Positions 42,614 to 53,221 of a DNA stretch of 64,000 nt are shown here, one piece after another; the stretch's first letter is position 1, and each line of letters begins with the position of its first letter. A program made the translations under genes and the position numbers. The notes below the pieces were generated by a model. It saw only the letters and a program-made list of their open reading frames with translations, was not told the DNA's origin and did not search any database. Origin of the DNA: Acanthosepion esculentum (lineage: Eukaryota; Mollusca; Cephalopoda; Sepiida; Sepiidae); NCBI GenBank assembly GCA_964036315.1, contig OZ038482.1:12707785-12771784 (forward strand). Direction: 5' to 3'.

Positions 42614-43600
42614 AATCTGACAGGTCAACAAGAAGACAACACACGACAAATTTAAAATTAATACAAAATTTATTTACATCGTATGCAAAAGTATGTGTTT
42701 GGATTAAAGGAACGTGAATAAACAATGAATCAAGTAAATGAAGGGATACTGACCGACTAGAAGATCTAGATAATATAACTGTGACTAAATGTTAAAAGTT
42801 AAGTTGGCAAGTAAGTCCACAGTTTGAAAGTTCAGTTCAAATGTTTAGCAAAAGTGTTGAAAAGTTGTTGGTTAAGTCCAGTGATGAACCTTTCGTAGTA
42901 TTTTAACAAAAGTGCATGGAGTAGGTTGTTTGAATCTGAATGATATGCATGCAGTATTTTCCTAAACCAGGTTTAATTAGGTTGACAGGGAAGCTGGAAG
43001 CAGGGACCTAGTGTAGCTGGAAGTTCAGGGCTGTTGTAAGCAGGTCCATTAATGCCGATCAACCAGGTGAGTTAGGTTGAGATAGAGATGCTGGAAGTGA
43101 AGACCACTGAGTAACTGGAAGTAATAAAGGTCAGGAATGTCCGGTGCTGGCGTTGTGTAGTTGGTGGTTAAGTCCGTTGATGAAATCCGTGATGAAGTGA
43201 CAGAAAATATTAGCCAATGTTGCATCAATGTCCAGGTAGTTTAGGTTAGGATATCTGAAAGTAAAGATCTGATATAGCCGGAAATAATAATGGCTAGAAA
43301 TGCTGGAAGTAAGGGTCTGTGGTAGCTGGAAGTAATAAAGGGCAAGAATGCCAGAAGTAAGAATGGATAGGAAATCCAACAAGTGGCCCACTAACGTTTA
43401 TAAATTAAAGACGTGAAATCTGACAGGTGAAGCAAAAATGGACAACAGAACAAGGATATTTAAAATTAATACAAAATTTATTTACATCACATACAAAGGT
43501 ATGTGTTTGGATTAAAGGAACATGAACAATGAATCAAGTAATGGGGGCAGAATTAAATAAATGAAGAGATATGTGGTGGCACGGAGCAAGCGAAGGACCG
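42614..43600. repeat. Local repeats: target segment of MSR and its paralogue
   Basis: 42602-42735 and 43406-43560 are direct paralogues (AAATCTGACAGGT, TTTAAAATTAATACAAAATT, TGTGTTTGGATTAAAGGAAC). Between them, 42740-43390 holds degenerate units built on AGCTGGAAG, GTCAGGAATGTC and GGTTAAGTCC. Confidence 0.7.
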
Positions 43601-44298
43601 GATATTAACCCTCAGAGGTTTAGACAGCAAATGACCAATACTGGTCTCTGCGCACCCGGCTCCACGCAGAATTTCCGGTGGAAAACTAAAAAGAAATAAA
43701 AAGAATGATAACCAATTTTCCACCAATTAAACAGCTCCGCGCCATACCCAACAGTTTGTTTCAGCAGACTGACTCTGATCCGAAGGGCACACATAAATAG
43801 AGCGATAAATTCACTTCTAAGACAGAAAGCTTTGAAGTACCGTCAGTGAATGTCGCTACGCTTTTCTCACCCGTCAAACCCGATGCCTTCAGCCTTCCTT
43901 CACCAACGGAGATATCAAAGGACTCCTACCAACCCATTGACCTCACCTTTCATCTCCTGTGACCAGCACGTCATGAACTTAAGTATTAACAAAAGACACT
44001 TATATTCTTTTAATAATCGGATTTCTCTTCTATGAATGAACATTTTATAACGGACTTTGTGCGTGTAAATCAAGAAACATTGTACTATTCATTGATGTTG
44101 CATTTAAATACAAAGCGTTTTTGATATACCCTTCTCTTTCGTATGTTATTTTGTTTATGTTATGGTGACCTCAATTTGATCGCTTGTTGAACTTTTAGGC
44201 CAAACTAGCGGCTGTCCCGAAGGACTGCTACTATTTATCTACCTTCTGATACAAGCAACAATTAACAACGAGAACTCTACCCCCCCATCCCCATAGAT
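43601..44298. other. Unassigned DNA
   Basis: Small frames on both strands, no recognised domain. Confidence 0.45.
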
Positions 44299-44775
44299 AC
44301 TGACCGACTAGAAGATCTAGATAATATAACTGTGACTAGATGTTAAAAGTAGAGTCCATGTAAGTTGGCATTTAAGTCTACAATTCTAAAGTTCAGTTCA
44401 CATGTCCGGCGAAAGTGTTGAAAAGTTACTGGTTAAATCCAATGATGAACTTTCCGTAGTATTTTAACCGAAGTGTATGGAGTAAGCTATTTGAAGTCTG
44501 GACAATATAACCAAAAAGAAAAAAGTCCTTTTAAATGTTCGGTGATGGCATTGAGTAGTTGCTGGTTAAGTCCAACGGTAAGCCTTCCGTAGTATTTTAA
44601 CCGAAGTTTATAGAGTAGGTTATTTGAAGCCTGGACGATATCGCCAAAAAAGAAGACAGTTCAATTTAAATGTCTGGTGCTGAAACAACCTACTCCGTAC
44701 ACTTCAGTTAAAATACTACAGAAGGTTCACCATTGGACTTAACCAGCAATTATACAACGCCAGCACCGGGGGCTA
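44299..44775. repeat. Tandem then inverted repeat cluster
   Basis: 44299-44510 repeats 42751-42960 (ACTGACCGACTAGAAGATCT). Inside, the unit with TCCGTAGTATTTTAACCGAAG recurs after 133 bp (44454, 44587). The following 44685-44770 is the reverse complement of the same unit (ACCTACTCCGTACACTTCAG, TTAACCAGCAATTATACAACGC), giving a hairpin centred near 44684. Confidence 0.8.
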
Positions 44776-45259
44776 CGATAGTGGGTAAGAGCCTTAGTGC
44801 ATTGCTTCGCTTCGAGTCGCCATTACACAACCCTGTAAAGAAATACGACACAGATGAACTAATAGACATTTCTGAATATTCAAGAAATATTTTGTTCAAC
44901 AATATTGAGTGCGGTTACAAGACACAACAGGTCGAACAAATACAGCAACTACAAAATTCAGTCACTTATATTCACGCGACAATCACACACCAGATTTCAG
45001 CGGAGGAATAGTGTCAACAGGCAACGAAGCACCAGCGTGGTGATGAACAGTCATCAGCAGCAGTAGCAACAATCCACGGAATGCTGCTATCATAATAATT
45101 ACAGGGAAGAAACATGAAAACCTGTACATTCCAATTTAAACTTGTCCAATATATAACGACGGTCACCCTTTCTGAAAACAGGCCCTAAGGTCGTCACTAT
45201 ATCATAGACAAACAGTAGATTGATTTTTTTTGTGAACACAGGAATTGAATTGTTTAGTA
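44776..45259. other. Unassigned DNA; open frame without known domain
   Basis: A plus-strand frame 44733-45011 of 92 codons runs out of the inverted repeat ('YDTDELIDISEYSRNIL', 'QVEQIQQLQNS'). It has a protein-like composition but no recognised homology and no clear gene structure. Confidence 0.35.
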
Positions 45260-45613
45260 CAGTGCTACTTAAAGTGGTGGTCCGCGGACCCGTGCCTGTC
45301 CGCGAACCATCAGCTACCGGTACGCGGCCAGTGTGCAGGCCATGCTAAGAAATCATTTGTAAAGATTAAGGTTATATAATTTTTTTTGTGTGCGTGTGTT
45401 AATAAACTACTTTTTTTTTTATTACTTTTTATATATTTTGATACTCAATTATTTTTTGCAAAATAAATGGAAGATAAAAATTAGTCAACTTTTATTATAT
45501 TCATTATATATATCGTTTCCGGTATAAATTAATATTACCACGAAATATTACAGGTACGTGACACATTGAAAGAAAATGCCCGTCCGCCATCTCAGATAGT
45601 TTGAGAAGCAATG
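45260..45613. mobile_element. hAT-type MITE, 354 bp
   Basis: Left end CAGTGCTACTTAAAGTGGTGG with the GGTCCGCGGACC palindrome; right end, inverted, CATTGCTTCTCAAACTATC. Such CAGTG.T.CTCAAA ends are typical of hAT elements. Flanking octamers GTTTAGTA and GTTTACAT agree at five of eight positions only, so the target duplication has decayed or the ends are slightly misplaced. Confidence 0.65.
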
Positions 45614-46744
45614 GTTTACATCCTATAGCCAGGAACCAACCCGACACTCAGGAAGTTCATATAAGCAGACAATGACAGCGAAATTAGGACTTTCGAAGCA
45701 AAATCGTTATTCCTCCACCGGAAGTTACCATAGTATGTCTCTTTAACAAGACATACATATCTATCTATGTTCCTATCTATCTATTTCAGTCCATTATTTT
45801 AATGTCTTTATATCGATCATGTTTTTGTGTTCATATCTATCTCGTGGAGAGAAAAAAATCTCGAAGTTGCTTACAGGCACATTTAGAAACAGATAATCGA
45901 TCCCTACCGATCACCACTTTATAAATCGATATTTTTTTCACTAGCAGAGACGAACTACACACAAAGAAAAATCATAAACCAACAATCACGCATGAGAACG
46001 CTGAGGTGCTGAACATGCCATCGTGAGTGTAACTTGATACCGACTCGGTGAGGCTCGTTATCAAGAAGAAAGTAAACTCTAATCTTAAAATGTATAAAAA
46101 ACCCATACCTAATGCTTTAGTTTTTTTTGGGGGGGGTAATCATGCTGTCACTCGATTATGAGTCAGACGTCAATCATCTTAGGGGATAATTGCTTGCAGA
46201 ATTGGATATTTTGTAAGGCACACCGGTGTCTTTCCGCTGTGCCTCTTTCCCATTCTTCTGTTCCAGTAACTTTGGACAGTGGCAATACTACAAAACAACG
46301 AGTCAGAGTTGGATATAGGAATAGGAAACATTTGTTTCATGCCTTTTCCCAAAGCATTAATCTGAAATATCCCTTGAGTAATATAAATATCAATAGTTCC
46401 GATAATTTTATTAAGCGTTTCAAACCAAGTCAAGCAGTCCTTGTATATGTTATCAGTCTTATACTTGTAAAATCTGACGTGGTGCAAAAACAATGAATAC
46501 TGCTATTTAAACTGAATATCCAGAACAGTTCATTCAAATGCTTGTAAAATTGATGTTATGTCACAAATTATCAGCCTTCATATTTACATTTAAAAATCCA
46601 GTTTTAGGCCTGGATTCATTTGTGTGTAAGTTTCGCCTCGTCAATCGCATTAACAAACAATAATATCAAAGAATTTACTTAATACTTATTACTTCTTGAT
46701 AAACTTATTTCGTCAAGTGTTTATACAAAATTATTTTTTAAAAA
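45614..46744. other. Unassigned DNA
   Basis: A frame open on both strands at 46158-46496 has no recognised domain. A G-run at 46128-46137. (TATC)n-like motif at 45760-45785. Confidence 0.45.
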
Positions 46745-46960
46745 ATCCAATCTTGCTGTTGCGGGCCGGTGTACGCGTTGTGAGATAAACATGTGTGTCT
46801 CCTGAAATGCCCACAACCAACATGGCAGACTCGGAATATGAGTCCACGTAAAAAAAAAAGTAAAGAAGCAACAAGGACCAATATATATATGTACAAACAA
46901 ATGATAATGTATTTACAATAAAGGGTTACATTGTAGTAAACAAAACAAGATCTAGATTTA
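46745..46960 (-). mobile_element. Diverged LTR-T, 3' part
   Basis: Same order as the 3' half of LTR-T read in antisense: GTGTACGCGTTGTGAGATAA, AACATGGCAGACTCGG, ATGAGTCCACG, AAGAAGCAACAAGG, TATATATATGTACAAACAAA. Strongly diverged. Confidence 0.55.
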
Positions 46961-47860
46961 AAATTCAAATTGATTTTGTTAGAAATTAAAAAGACTCGAA
47001 TTTACAAACTTTGTTTAACATAAACGCACAAGCAAATCCTAAACAAAACACGTAAAATTTCACACCTTGATGCGAAATGTTTTTCAGCCAACTAGGAAAT
47101 ATTTAAAAACAAAATTCAAATAATCTTCACTTCTCAGAAACAAATTCTTTTACGGACCTTTTCGCGAGCTGACGTGAAGTTTGTTCGTCGTCCAATGGAA
47201 AGGCCCGAATCATATCTGGTAGTGAATTCCCAAATGACTTTTTCAAGCCCCACAAACAAAATAAAAGACGGGCAAGTTCGCCTGTCACCAGAGAGAAGGA
47301 GACGAGCGTATTAACAAGTCCCTTGATAAACGTCAAGTGATCATTATTATTATCTCTACCTTTCTCCCTCACCTCTTTTATACTTGATAAACTAACGGAA
47401 CATTTTAAGACTGAGCGATTACTTCAAAGATATTCCTACCCTACGATAACGCTCATACATACATACACCCACACATACGTTCCTACCTACGTACACATGA
47501 ACTCATTCTTGCAAGGACTACTACGAACATTTTGATAACCTTGTATCAACCAAAATACATTAATTCTATTTGTAGAGACCTTAATTGATTTATATGTATA
47601 TAAATTTGTTGTATCACTTTACAATCTGATTTTCTTATTTTATACCCGTCTTATGGTGGGCTATCTAACTAACAAGGCCAAATCAAACTAATCTGTTTCA
47701 ACACTCATACACTTCACTATAACTGATAACCCACTATAACATAAACAATAGAATATTGTTGTGTTATTGAACAATGAACATAAATGAAGAAAACATTTAA
47801 GCTAGTGAATTGTTTGCGTATGTGTAGTTTGGTGCAGGAGAAAGTCCTAGAAAATGAAGT
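46961..47860. other. Unassigned DNA between two LTR-like halves
   Basis: A minus-strand frame at 47372-47127 (82 codons, 'TLVSFSLVTGELARLLFCLW', ending 'SVKEFVSEK') is protein-like but unrecognised. It might be an internal fragment of a transposon, since LTR-T-like sequence lies on both sides. Confidence 0.35.
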
Positions 47861-47869
47861 GAAAGATGC

Positions 47870-48062
47870 GTACGTACGTGTATGTTGTTCATGCGTTTCC
47901 CAAAAGAGAACGCGTTCTTCCGCGAGAGACTTACATGTTGACGTGTAAGCTAAGCAGAAACGTGAGAGAAGAAGAGGGCGAGAAAAGATATCGCCGAGTA
48001 TTTATAGTCTAGAAATCGTCTCCAAGTAGTGGTTTCGAAAATTAGGAGGAGGTGACCCGACA
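47870..48062 (-). mobile_element. Diverged LTR-T, 5' part
   Basis: Antisense LTR-T order: GCGTACGTACGTGTATGTTG, TTCATGCGTTTCCCAAAAG, GAGAGACTTACATG, AGAAGAGGGCGAGAAAAG, CGCCGAGTATTTATAGTC, ATTAGGAGGAGG. TATAAATA is kept on the minus strand. Confidence 0.6.
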
Positions 48063-48759
48063 CTTACTGAACAAATGTTTAGTCATTTCTTTCATTTTAC
48101 AGGTAATTCTGGCCAGTGAACTTGCTTATAACATTAATTTGTATAAGCTGCAAACACCAAACTCATATCGATATTTAATAAAATTATATATAGATATTGT
48201 TTCTGACAAATTACCCAGAACAGGTTTAGGGTGTAGATAGACACCTATTTCCAAAATTTGTGCAAAAAAAAAAAAAATGATCTTTCCAAAGTTGTTTGGT
48301 CGACTTATCTCCTTGCTATTTTTTCGTCCGGTTGGTGTACTTGACGCCATTTGTTTTTGATCAGTCATAAAGATGACTGAACAAATTTCAACTGTTCAAC
48401 TAACCAATCAAAACAGAGTATGCCTGTCAAATAAGCAAGCAGTTTATCAAAGTCCTTTTTTGGAACCCATTCAGTTTTAGAAAAGTTAAGATTCAGCTTC
48501 ATCTTTCATTAAGTCGGCTGTTTTTGTTTCGGGATTATATTGAAATCGATTTACTTTCTCATCTATCATTTCCGGTGTCCATCAATTTCTACTAAAAATG
48601 AACATTTAACTCAACAGTCAAACAGCTTTTTCGGACATATTTACCAGCTGTTGATCACGTGATTATCGTTTTTCTCTGGCTACAGATAACTGTTGCTGCT
48701 GGATTGCGACAATAGTCAGTTATCTTTTTCACACAAGGTCAGCGTGTCTACTGATGCTA

Positions 48760-48763
<4 letters not shown>
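48063..48763. other. Unassigned DNA; weak minus-strand exon candidate
   Basis: On the minus strand 48368-48282 opens 'MTDQKQMASSTPTGRKN' and continues to 'EISRPNNFGK' before running into a low-complexity T-tract. Composition is hydrophilic and gene-like, but there is no donor site of good quality, and I do not recognise it. Confidence 0.25.

Positions 48764-48811
<48 letters not shown>
48764..48811 (+). repeat. (CA)n microsatellite
   Basis: About 24 CA units. Confidence 0.99.
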
Positions 48812-49148
48812 GTATGAATGTTTTGCTCTGTAGAAACAATTTACTAGATTTTATAATGCTTCTTTTAACTTTCCTAATTAATCGCAGAATACAAACAGAT
48901 CTCCTAACCTTTGAACGTTGCGAAAAACTTAAGTTGATTATTAAATAAAATTCGTTGTTTAACCTTAGTTTTATCTTTTCCTTTTTGTAATTGTATATTT
49001 CTAACTGAAATAGTTCTTCAAACAATAATCTTTATCTCTCCACAAAAATTATACCTTTACAAATTGTACTGTATAATAATAATCCGTGATAGTTGGTTGC
49101 TAGCCATTATGCCAGAGAATGGTATCTTGTCGTTATGTATGTGTGCAC

Positions 49149-49149
<1 letters not shown>
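48812..49149. other. Unassigned DNA
   Basis: A+T-rich, nothing recognised. Confidence 0.5.

Positions 49150-49204
<55 letters not shown>
49150..49204. repeat. (TA)n microsatellite
   Basis: About 27 TA units; a second (TA)n at 49298-49319 follows the hairpin. Confidence 0.98.
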
Positions 49205-49208
<4 letters not shown>

Positions 49209-49242
49209 GAACATTGAAGTCAACACTCAGAGGCGACAGGCT

Positions 49243-49297
49243 GTTTCATGCTGGACGCAATCGCCAGGCCGCCTGACGATTGCGTCCAGCGTGAAAC
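49243..49297. repeat. 55 bp near-perfect palindrome
   Basis: Left arm GTTTCATGCTGGACGCAATC continuing GCCAGGC; right arm GCCTGACGATTGCGTCCAGC continuing GTGAAAC: 27 nt arms with two mismatches (both G-T compatible in RNA) and one central base. It lies between two (TA)n arrays. Confidence 0.95.
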
Positions 49298-49319
49298 ATA
49301 TATATATATATATATATAT

Positions 49320-49600
49320 TAGTTTATACTTTATTTTTATAGATACAAATATGTAAGTAAATGCTCTGTTTATAATAAACAGCATTAACAACAGTTACCG
49401 GCCTGAATGTCCGATAAATCTCAAAAAAAGTATGTGTCCTCCGACAGGAATCAAACCTTTATCCTACACGAAACCGTCATATAGCCTGGCGTGCTATACT
49501 ATTTAGCTACTGAGGAAGCGTCTGGTTAGCAAGTTTAAATTACTGTTTTTAAACTACAAACCTCCCATGATTTCTCTGGAACGCTCATATCTGCTCGAAG
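49320..49600 (-). mobile_element. tRNA-like SINE within inverted repeats
   Basis: The minus strand 49520-49440 holds GTAGCTAAATAGTATAGCACG (A-box-like), then GGATAAAGGTTTGATTCCTG (B box) and TCGGAGGACA, a tRNA-like head. The outer sequence CAGCATTAACAACAGTTACC/GGCCTGAATGTCC recurs in direct order at 49730 and inverted at 49840. Confidence 0.65.
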
Positions 49601-49611
49601 CGTATCTTAAC

Positions 49612-49951
49612 GTAAACAAATGACATATTATGAAATGGACTAAATCCGACAATTATTTTAATATATTTTTTGTTTATACGTTATTTTTATAGATACAGAC
49701 ATTTAAGTAAATGGTCTGTTTATAATAAACAGTATTAGCAGCATTTACTAGCCTGAATTTCTGAGAAATATATATGACGGTTCCGTGTAGGATACAGGTT
49801 CGATTCCTGTCGGAAGAGACATACTTTCTTCCTCGGACATTCAGGCCGGTAAATGTTGTTAATACTGTTTATTATAAGCAAGGCATTTACTTAAATAGTT
49901 AACGTATAAACAGAAAATATATTTAAATAATTGTCTGATTTAGTCCATTTC

Positions 49952-49966
<15 letters not shown>
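49612..49966. repeat. Large inverted repeat around a tRNA B box
   Basis: Arms of about 165 bp: left contains ATATTATGAAATGGACTAAA, GTTATTTTTATAGATACAG and CTGTTTATAATAAACAGTAT; right contains their complements, ending TTTAGTCCATTTCATAATAT. The centre 49780-49825 has ATACAGGTTCGATTCCTGTC, a perfect B box. Confidence 0.85.
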
Positions 49967-50002
<36 letters not shown>

Positions 50003-50010
<8 letters not shown>

Positions 50011-50801
50011 TATTTTAAAAAAATATGATTCCTTCGCTACAAAAGAGTTCTCATGTTTCAAAAACAAGAGCCAAAAACATGAATATAATTATTAAAATTA
50101 AATTGAATTAAAGTATCAAGCCCTGTTTCATCCTCAAGCGAAAATTTAGGAATAACCAATCTTGAAATTTACGCATCTTTATAAGCATGTTCATTCGCAA
50201 AATTAATTACTATGGAAACGACCATTTTGATAAGGGGCATACGAGTTAGTTTGTATCAAGATATCAGTCACCTCGGGAAGAGGTCAAAAGAAAGAAAGAG
50301 AGCTGGGATGTCAATTTCAAAGCAAATGATGGCATTCATGCACACACATCGTCTGGTCAGTCACAGCGACAGATAGCTGTTGGCACCATAATACGTCTTT
50401 CACTGTCTAGAGAATTTTTATTTTATTTTATTTTTTTTCTAAAGGGCTGTTTCGTACATAAACGCGCCACACTGAACTACAATTTGTTTTTTGACGACTT
50501 CATAAAGGGTTTTTCTATCTTACGATTGGGTTAAGCTATTAAACCTTTTATTAGACTATGAAATTTAATTTTTTTTATGCTAATTATTTAATGCGAAAAG
50601 TTGTTGATGTCGGCAAAAACTGTTAACTCATGTCTATGGTTTAATAAATTTTCATTATTTAGAAACTTTAATGTGTAGTTTTTTTCATACTTTAATTCAA
50701 TTTAATTTTAATAATTATATTGAAGTTTTTGGCTCTTGTTTTTCAAACATAAGAACTCTTATGTAGCGAAGGAATCATATTTTTTTAAAAATAATTATAA
50801 T
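50003..50801. mobile_element. Element with ~115 bp terminal inverted repeats
   Basis: Left arm 50003-50120 (TATGATTCCTTCGCTACAAA, CAAAAACAAGAGCCAAAAAC, ATTGAATTAAAGTAT) is the inverse of 50686-50801. The interior of about 565 bp has no open frame. It is inserted at or beside a (TA)n array (49958-50003). Long inverted repeats around a non-coding core indicate a MITE or foldback element; the superfamily is undetermined because the boundary bases merge with A+T-rich flank. Confidence 0.75.
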
Positions 50802-50922
50802 TTAAGCTCTACTTCTGTATGGAGCACTGATTTTAAAAAAAATAAAAACAAAAATACTAACTAAACTCCGGATTATTTACCTAACGTGTTCTTTCCTATT
50901 TTTCTACATATTTGCACACACA

Positions 50923-50929
<7 letters not shown>

Positions 50930-51000
<71 letters not shown>
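50930..51000. repeat. (TA)n microsatellite
   Basis: About 36 TA units. Confidence 0.98.
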
Positions 51001-51002
<2 letters not shown>

Positions 51003-51199
51003 TGGACTCTCCCGTCGTATTAGACGTATGAGAGTTAAGCAGCTCAGTTCCTAGGAACCGACAGCCAGATAACCTGCACATATGATTTGATTATAGTGGT
51101 GAAGGTTTTGTGCACAACCAACCACACCTTTTGAAGTGCCGAATACAGAGACCGACGTGACACCAGGTCTCCAAATGATCCTTCCAGGTTTTGAATTCA
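51001..51199. other. Unassigned DNA next to a SINE
   Basis: May belong to the 3' part of the SINE on the minus strand; CTCCCGTCGTATTAGACG contains a CGTC...GACG inverted motif. No other feature. Confidence 0.4.
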
Positions 51200-51396
51200 G
51201 AGTTGTCCTTTTCCTAGACCAGTTACCTTCTAAGGCTATACAACCCAGTCTTTCCTGCTATTTACCCATAGCTGGAGGGAGAATCGGATTAATACCTTTC
51301 CCAAGGATATTAGCACGTAAGTGAATGTAATTGAAGTGAATGGCATTCGAACTCGGCTCTCCAATTCCTCAATCCGAGCTGCTATCCCCTGTCTCC

Positions 51397-51400
<4 letters not shown>
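51200..51400 (-). mobile_element. tRNA-derived SINE
   Basis: The minus strand reads GGGATAGCAGCTCGGATTG, GCCGAGTTCGAATGCCATTC (B box), ACTTACGTGCTAATATCC, TTGGGAAAGGTATTAATCC and CCAGCTATGGGTAAATAGC. It is the best copy of this SINE family here; other copies: 21040-21200, 16812-16950 and, for the head, 57160-57300. Confidence 0.75.
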
Positions 51401-51431
<31 letters not shown>

Positions 51432-51631
51432 AACCTAATAGATGTTATCATTTTAATCCCGAATTTCTTTTATTTCAAACCTTATTATTTAGTGGATACT
51501 CGTATCTTAAATAGAGACTGCATTTTCTTTTTTCATTTTAAACAGAGTGTATTACGTCTATCGGCCTACGCATTAGAGTATAATTTCTTTGAGATTTCTC
51601 GAATGCGCAGACCGATAGATAGAATATACAC
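51401..51631. other. (CT)n/(TA)n and unassigned DNA
   Basis: CT-rich tract 51396-51412 then TA tract to 51430. The rest is unique. The last nine bases are the left target duplication of the foldback element. Confidence 0.5.
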
Positions 51632-52554
51632 TCTTTACATTATTCGGACTATTGTCCTCATCTTTGTCGCCATCTTTATTACAACGTTTCGGTCGTTGTA
51701 CGCTCCGGCCTTTTTCAGGTGGTTGGAATGTTGAACTGAACCCTTTATTTCGCTCACTGGGGCAGACTGTTCTAGTGTCATGTTTAATGGATATCAGTTA
51801 TCAGTTATCTCCTGATAATTCCCCTCTCCAAGTTCTCCACTGCCTTAACCAGGTATTGAACTCACACTCTTTGAGCCGTGTCACCAATCATCTGAAGAAG
51901 GCCGAACCGTACAACGGCCGAAATGTTGTAATAAATATGACGACATAGATGAGGACAATAGTCCGAATAATGTAAATAGTGTACATAATACCTCATCTCA
52001 GAAATATAGACAGATACTGAAAGGCCGAAACGTTGTAATAAATATGGCGACAAAGATGAGGACAATAGTCCGAATAATGTAAATAGTGTACATAATACCT
52101 CATCTCAGAAATATAGATTGATACTGAAAGGCCGAAACGTTTTAATAAATATGGCATCAAAGATGAGGACAATAGTCCGAATAATGTAAATAGTGTACAT
52201 AATACCTCATCTCAGAAATATAGACAGATACTGAAAGGCCGAAACGTTGTAATAAATATGGCAACAAAGATGAGGACAATAGTCCGAATAATGTAAATAG
52301 TGTACATAATACCTCATCTCAGAAATATAGATTGATACTGAAAGGCCGAAACGTTTTAATAAATATGGCATCAAAGATGAGGACAATAGTCCGAATAATG
52401 TAAATAGTGTACATAATACCTCATCTCAGAAATATATACAGATACTGAAAGGCCGAAACGTTGTAATAAATATGGCAACAAAGATGAGGATAATAGTCCG
52501 AAAAATGTAAATAGTGTACATAATACCTCATCTCAGAAATATAGACAGATACAA
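51632..52554. mobile_element. Foldback PLE-SINE with expanded right arm
   Basis: Flanked by the perfect 9 bp repeat AATATACAC (51623-51631 and 52555-52563). The left part is inverted: tail (ACATTATTCGGACTATTGTC), core (AACGTTTCGGTCGTTGTACG, TTTTTCAGG), body (CTGAACCCTTTATTTCGC) and a tRNA-like head ending at about 51885. From 51890 the tail runs forward (CATCTGAAGAAGGCCG) and is followed by the 107 bp tandem array. The two arms are complementary. Confidence 0.85.
52015..52554 (+). repeat. 107 bp tandem array, alternating dimer
   Basis: Five copies at exactly 107 bp spacing (GCCGAAA at 52024, 52131, 52238, 52345 and 52452, after a longer founder copy at 51917). Odd and even copies differ consistently: GTTGTAATAAATATGG with ...GATTGAT versus GTTTTAATAAATATGG with ...GACAGAT. 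The repeat is therefore a 214 bp dimer. Each repeat copy has lost the spacer seen in the founder core, reading ACTGAAAGGCCGAAACG. Confidence 0.97.
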
Positions 52555-52645
52555 AATATACACCGTTTAAAATAAATGCTGCGTCTATTTCAAATACGAG
52601 TAGACACTATAACAACGCTTGAAGTAATTATATATATATATATAT

Positions 52646-52833
52646 AGTGTAACCCGGATATAAGAGAGTTGTCGGGACCGGAGAAGAAGTATCTTATATC
52701 CGGGTTTCTCTTATATCCGGGTTTGGTCTATTATATATACATTAACACAGGCTCTAATTTGGGACCAGAGACAATCGCTCTTATATCCGGGTTTCTCTTA
52801 TATCCGGGTTTCTCTTATATCCGGGTTACACTG
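52646..52833. mobile_element. pogo/Tigger-type MITE, 188 bp
   Basis: Ends AGTGTAACCCGGATATAAG (first C lost) and inverted CAGTGTAACCCGGATATAAG. TA on the right side and (TA)n on the left. Contains the inner motif TAATTTGGGACCAGAG like 4381-4549, and three tandem TCTCTTATATCCGGGT modules on the right. Confidence 0.82.
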
Positions 52834-53221
52834 TACTGACAGTGTAACGGATAACGGCAAGGAAAGTCAAATCGTCGAGCCGAGTTAAAATTCCGGGATT
52901 ATCCGGTCATCGCTCCTCGTACTTCAGAGTTCAATCGAGGACAAAACAAATATGCGTACCACGACTAAAATCTTGGTTGGTTGGCGATACTACCAGAGAA
53001 TCAGCACTATGAATCACAGATACGTTAAGGACCCCCCAGCAATCATCCCTTCTGCTTACAGAGGGCAGGCTGCTTACGGCAGAATCTCAAGAACGTTCAA
53101 ATGGTAAACTCATGGCATTCTGCTGATAACTGAAAAAAAAAACTCTGGTAAAAGACGTGGTAAAAATTTATTTATTAGGTGTTCTGCAACAACGGCATAA
53201 ATCAGTTGTCATTACTAAACT
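52834..53221. other. Unassigned DNA
   Basis: No family recognised. GACAGTGTAACGG directly after the MITE may be a remnant of another terminus. Confidence 0.4.

Noticed and set aside
43850..44035. 61-codon Pro/Ser-rich frame
   Set aside because: Short, no domain, no gene context; expected by chance.
47127..47372. 82-codon frame ending SVKEFVSEK as a gene
   Set aside because: Protein-like composition, but no recognised family, no promoter or splice signals, and it lies between two LTR-like halves.
49775..49830. Functional tRNA gene because of the perfect B box
   Set aside because: No cloverleaf with correct arms and anticodon can be formed; the box lies in the middle of an inverted repeat and is best read as a SINE head.
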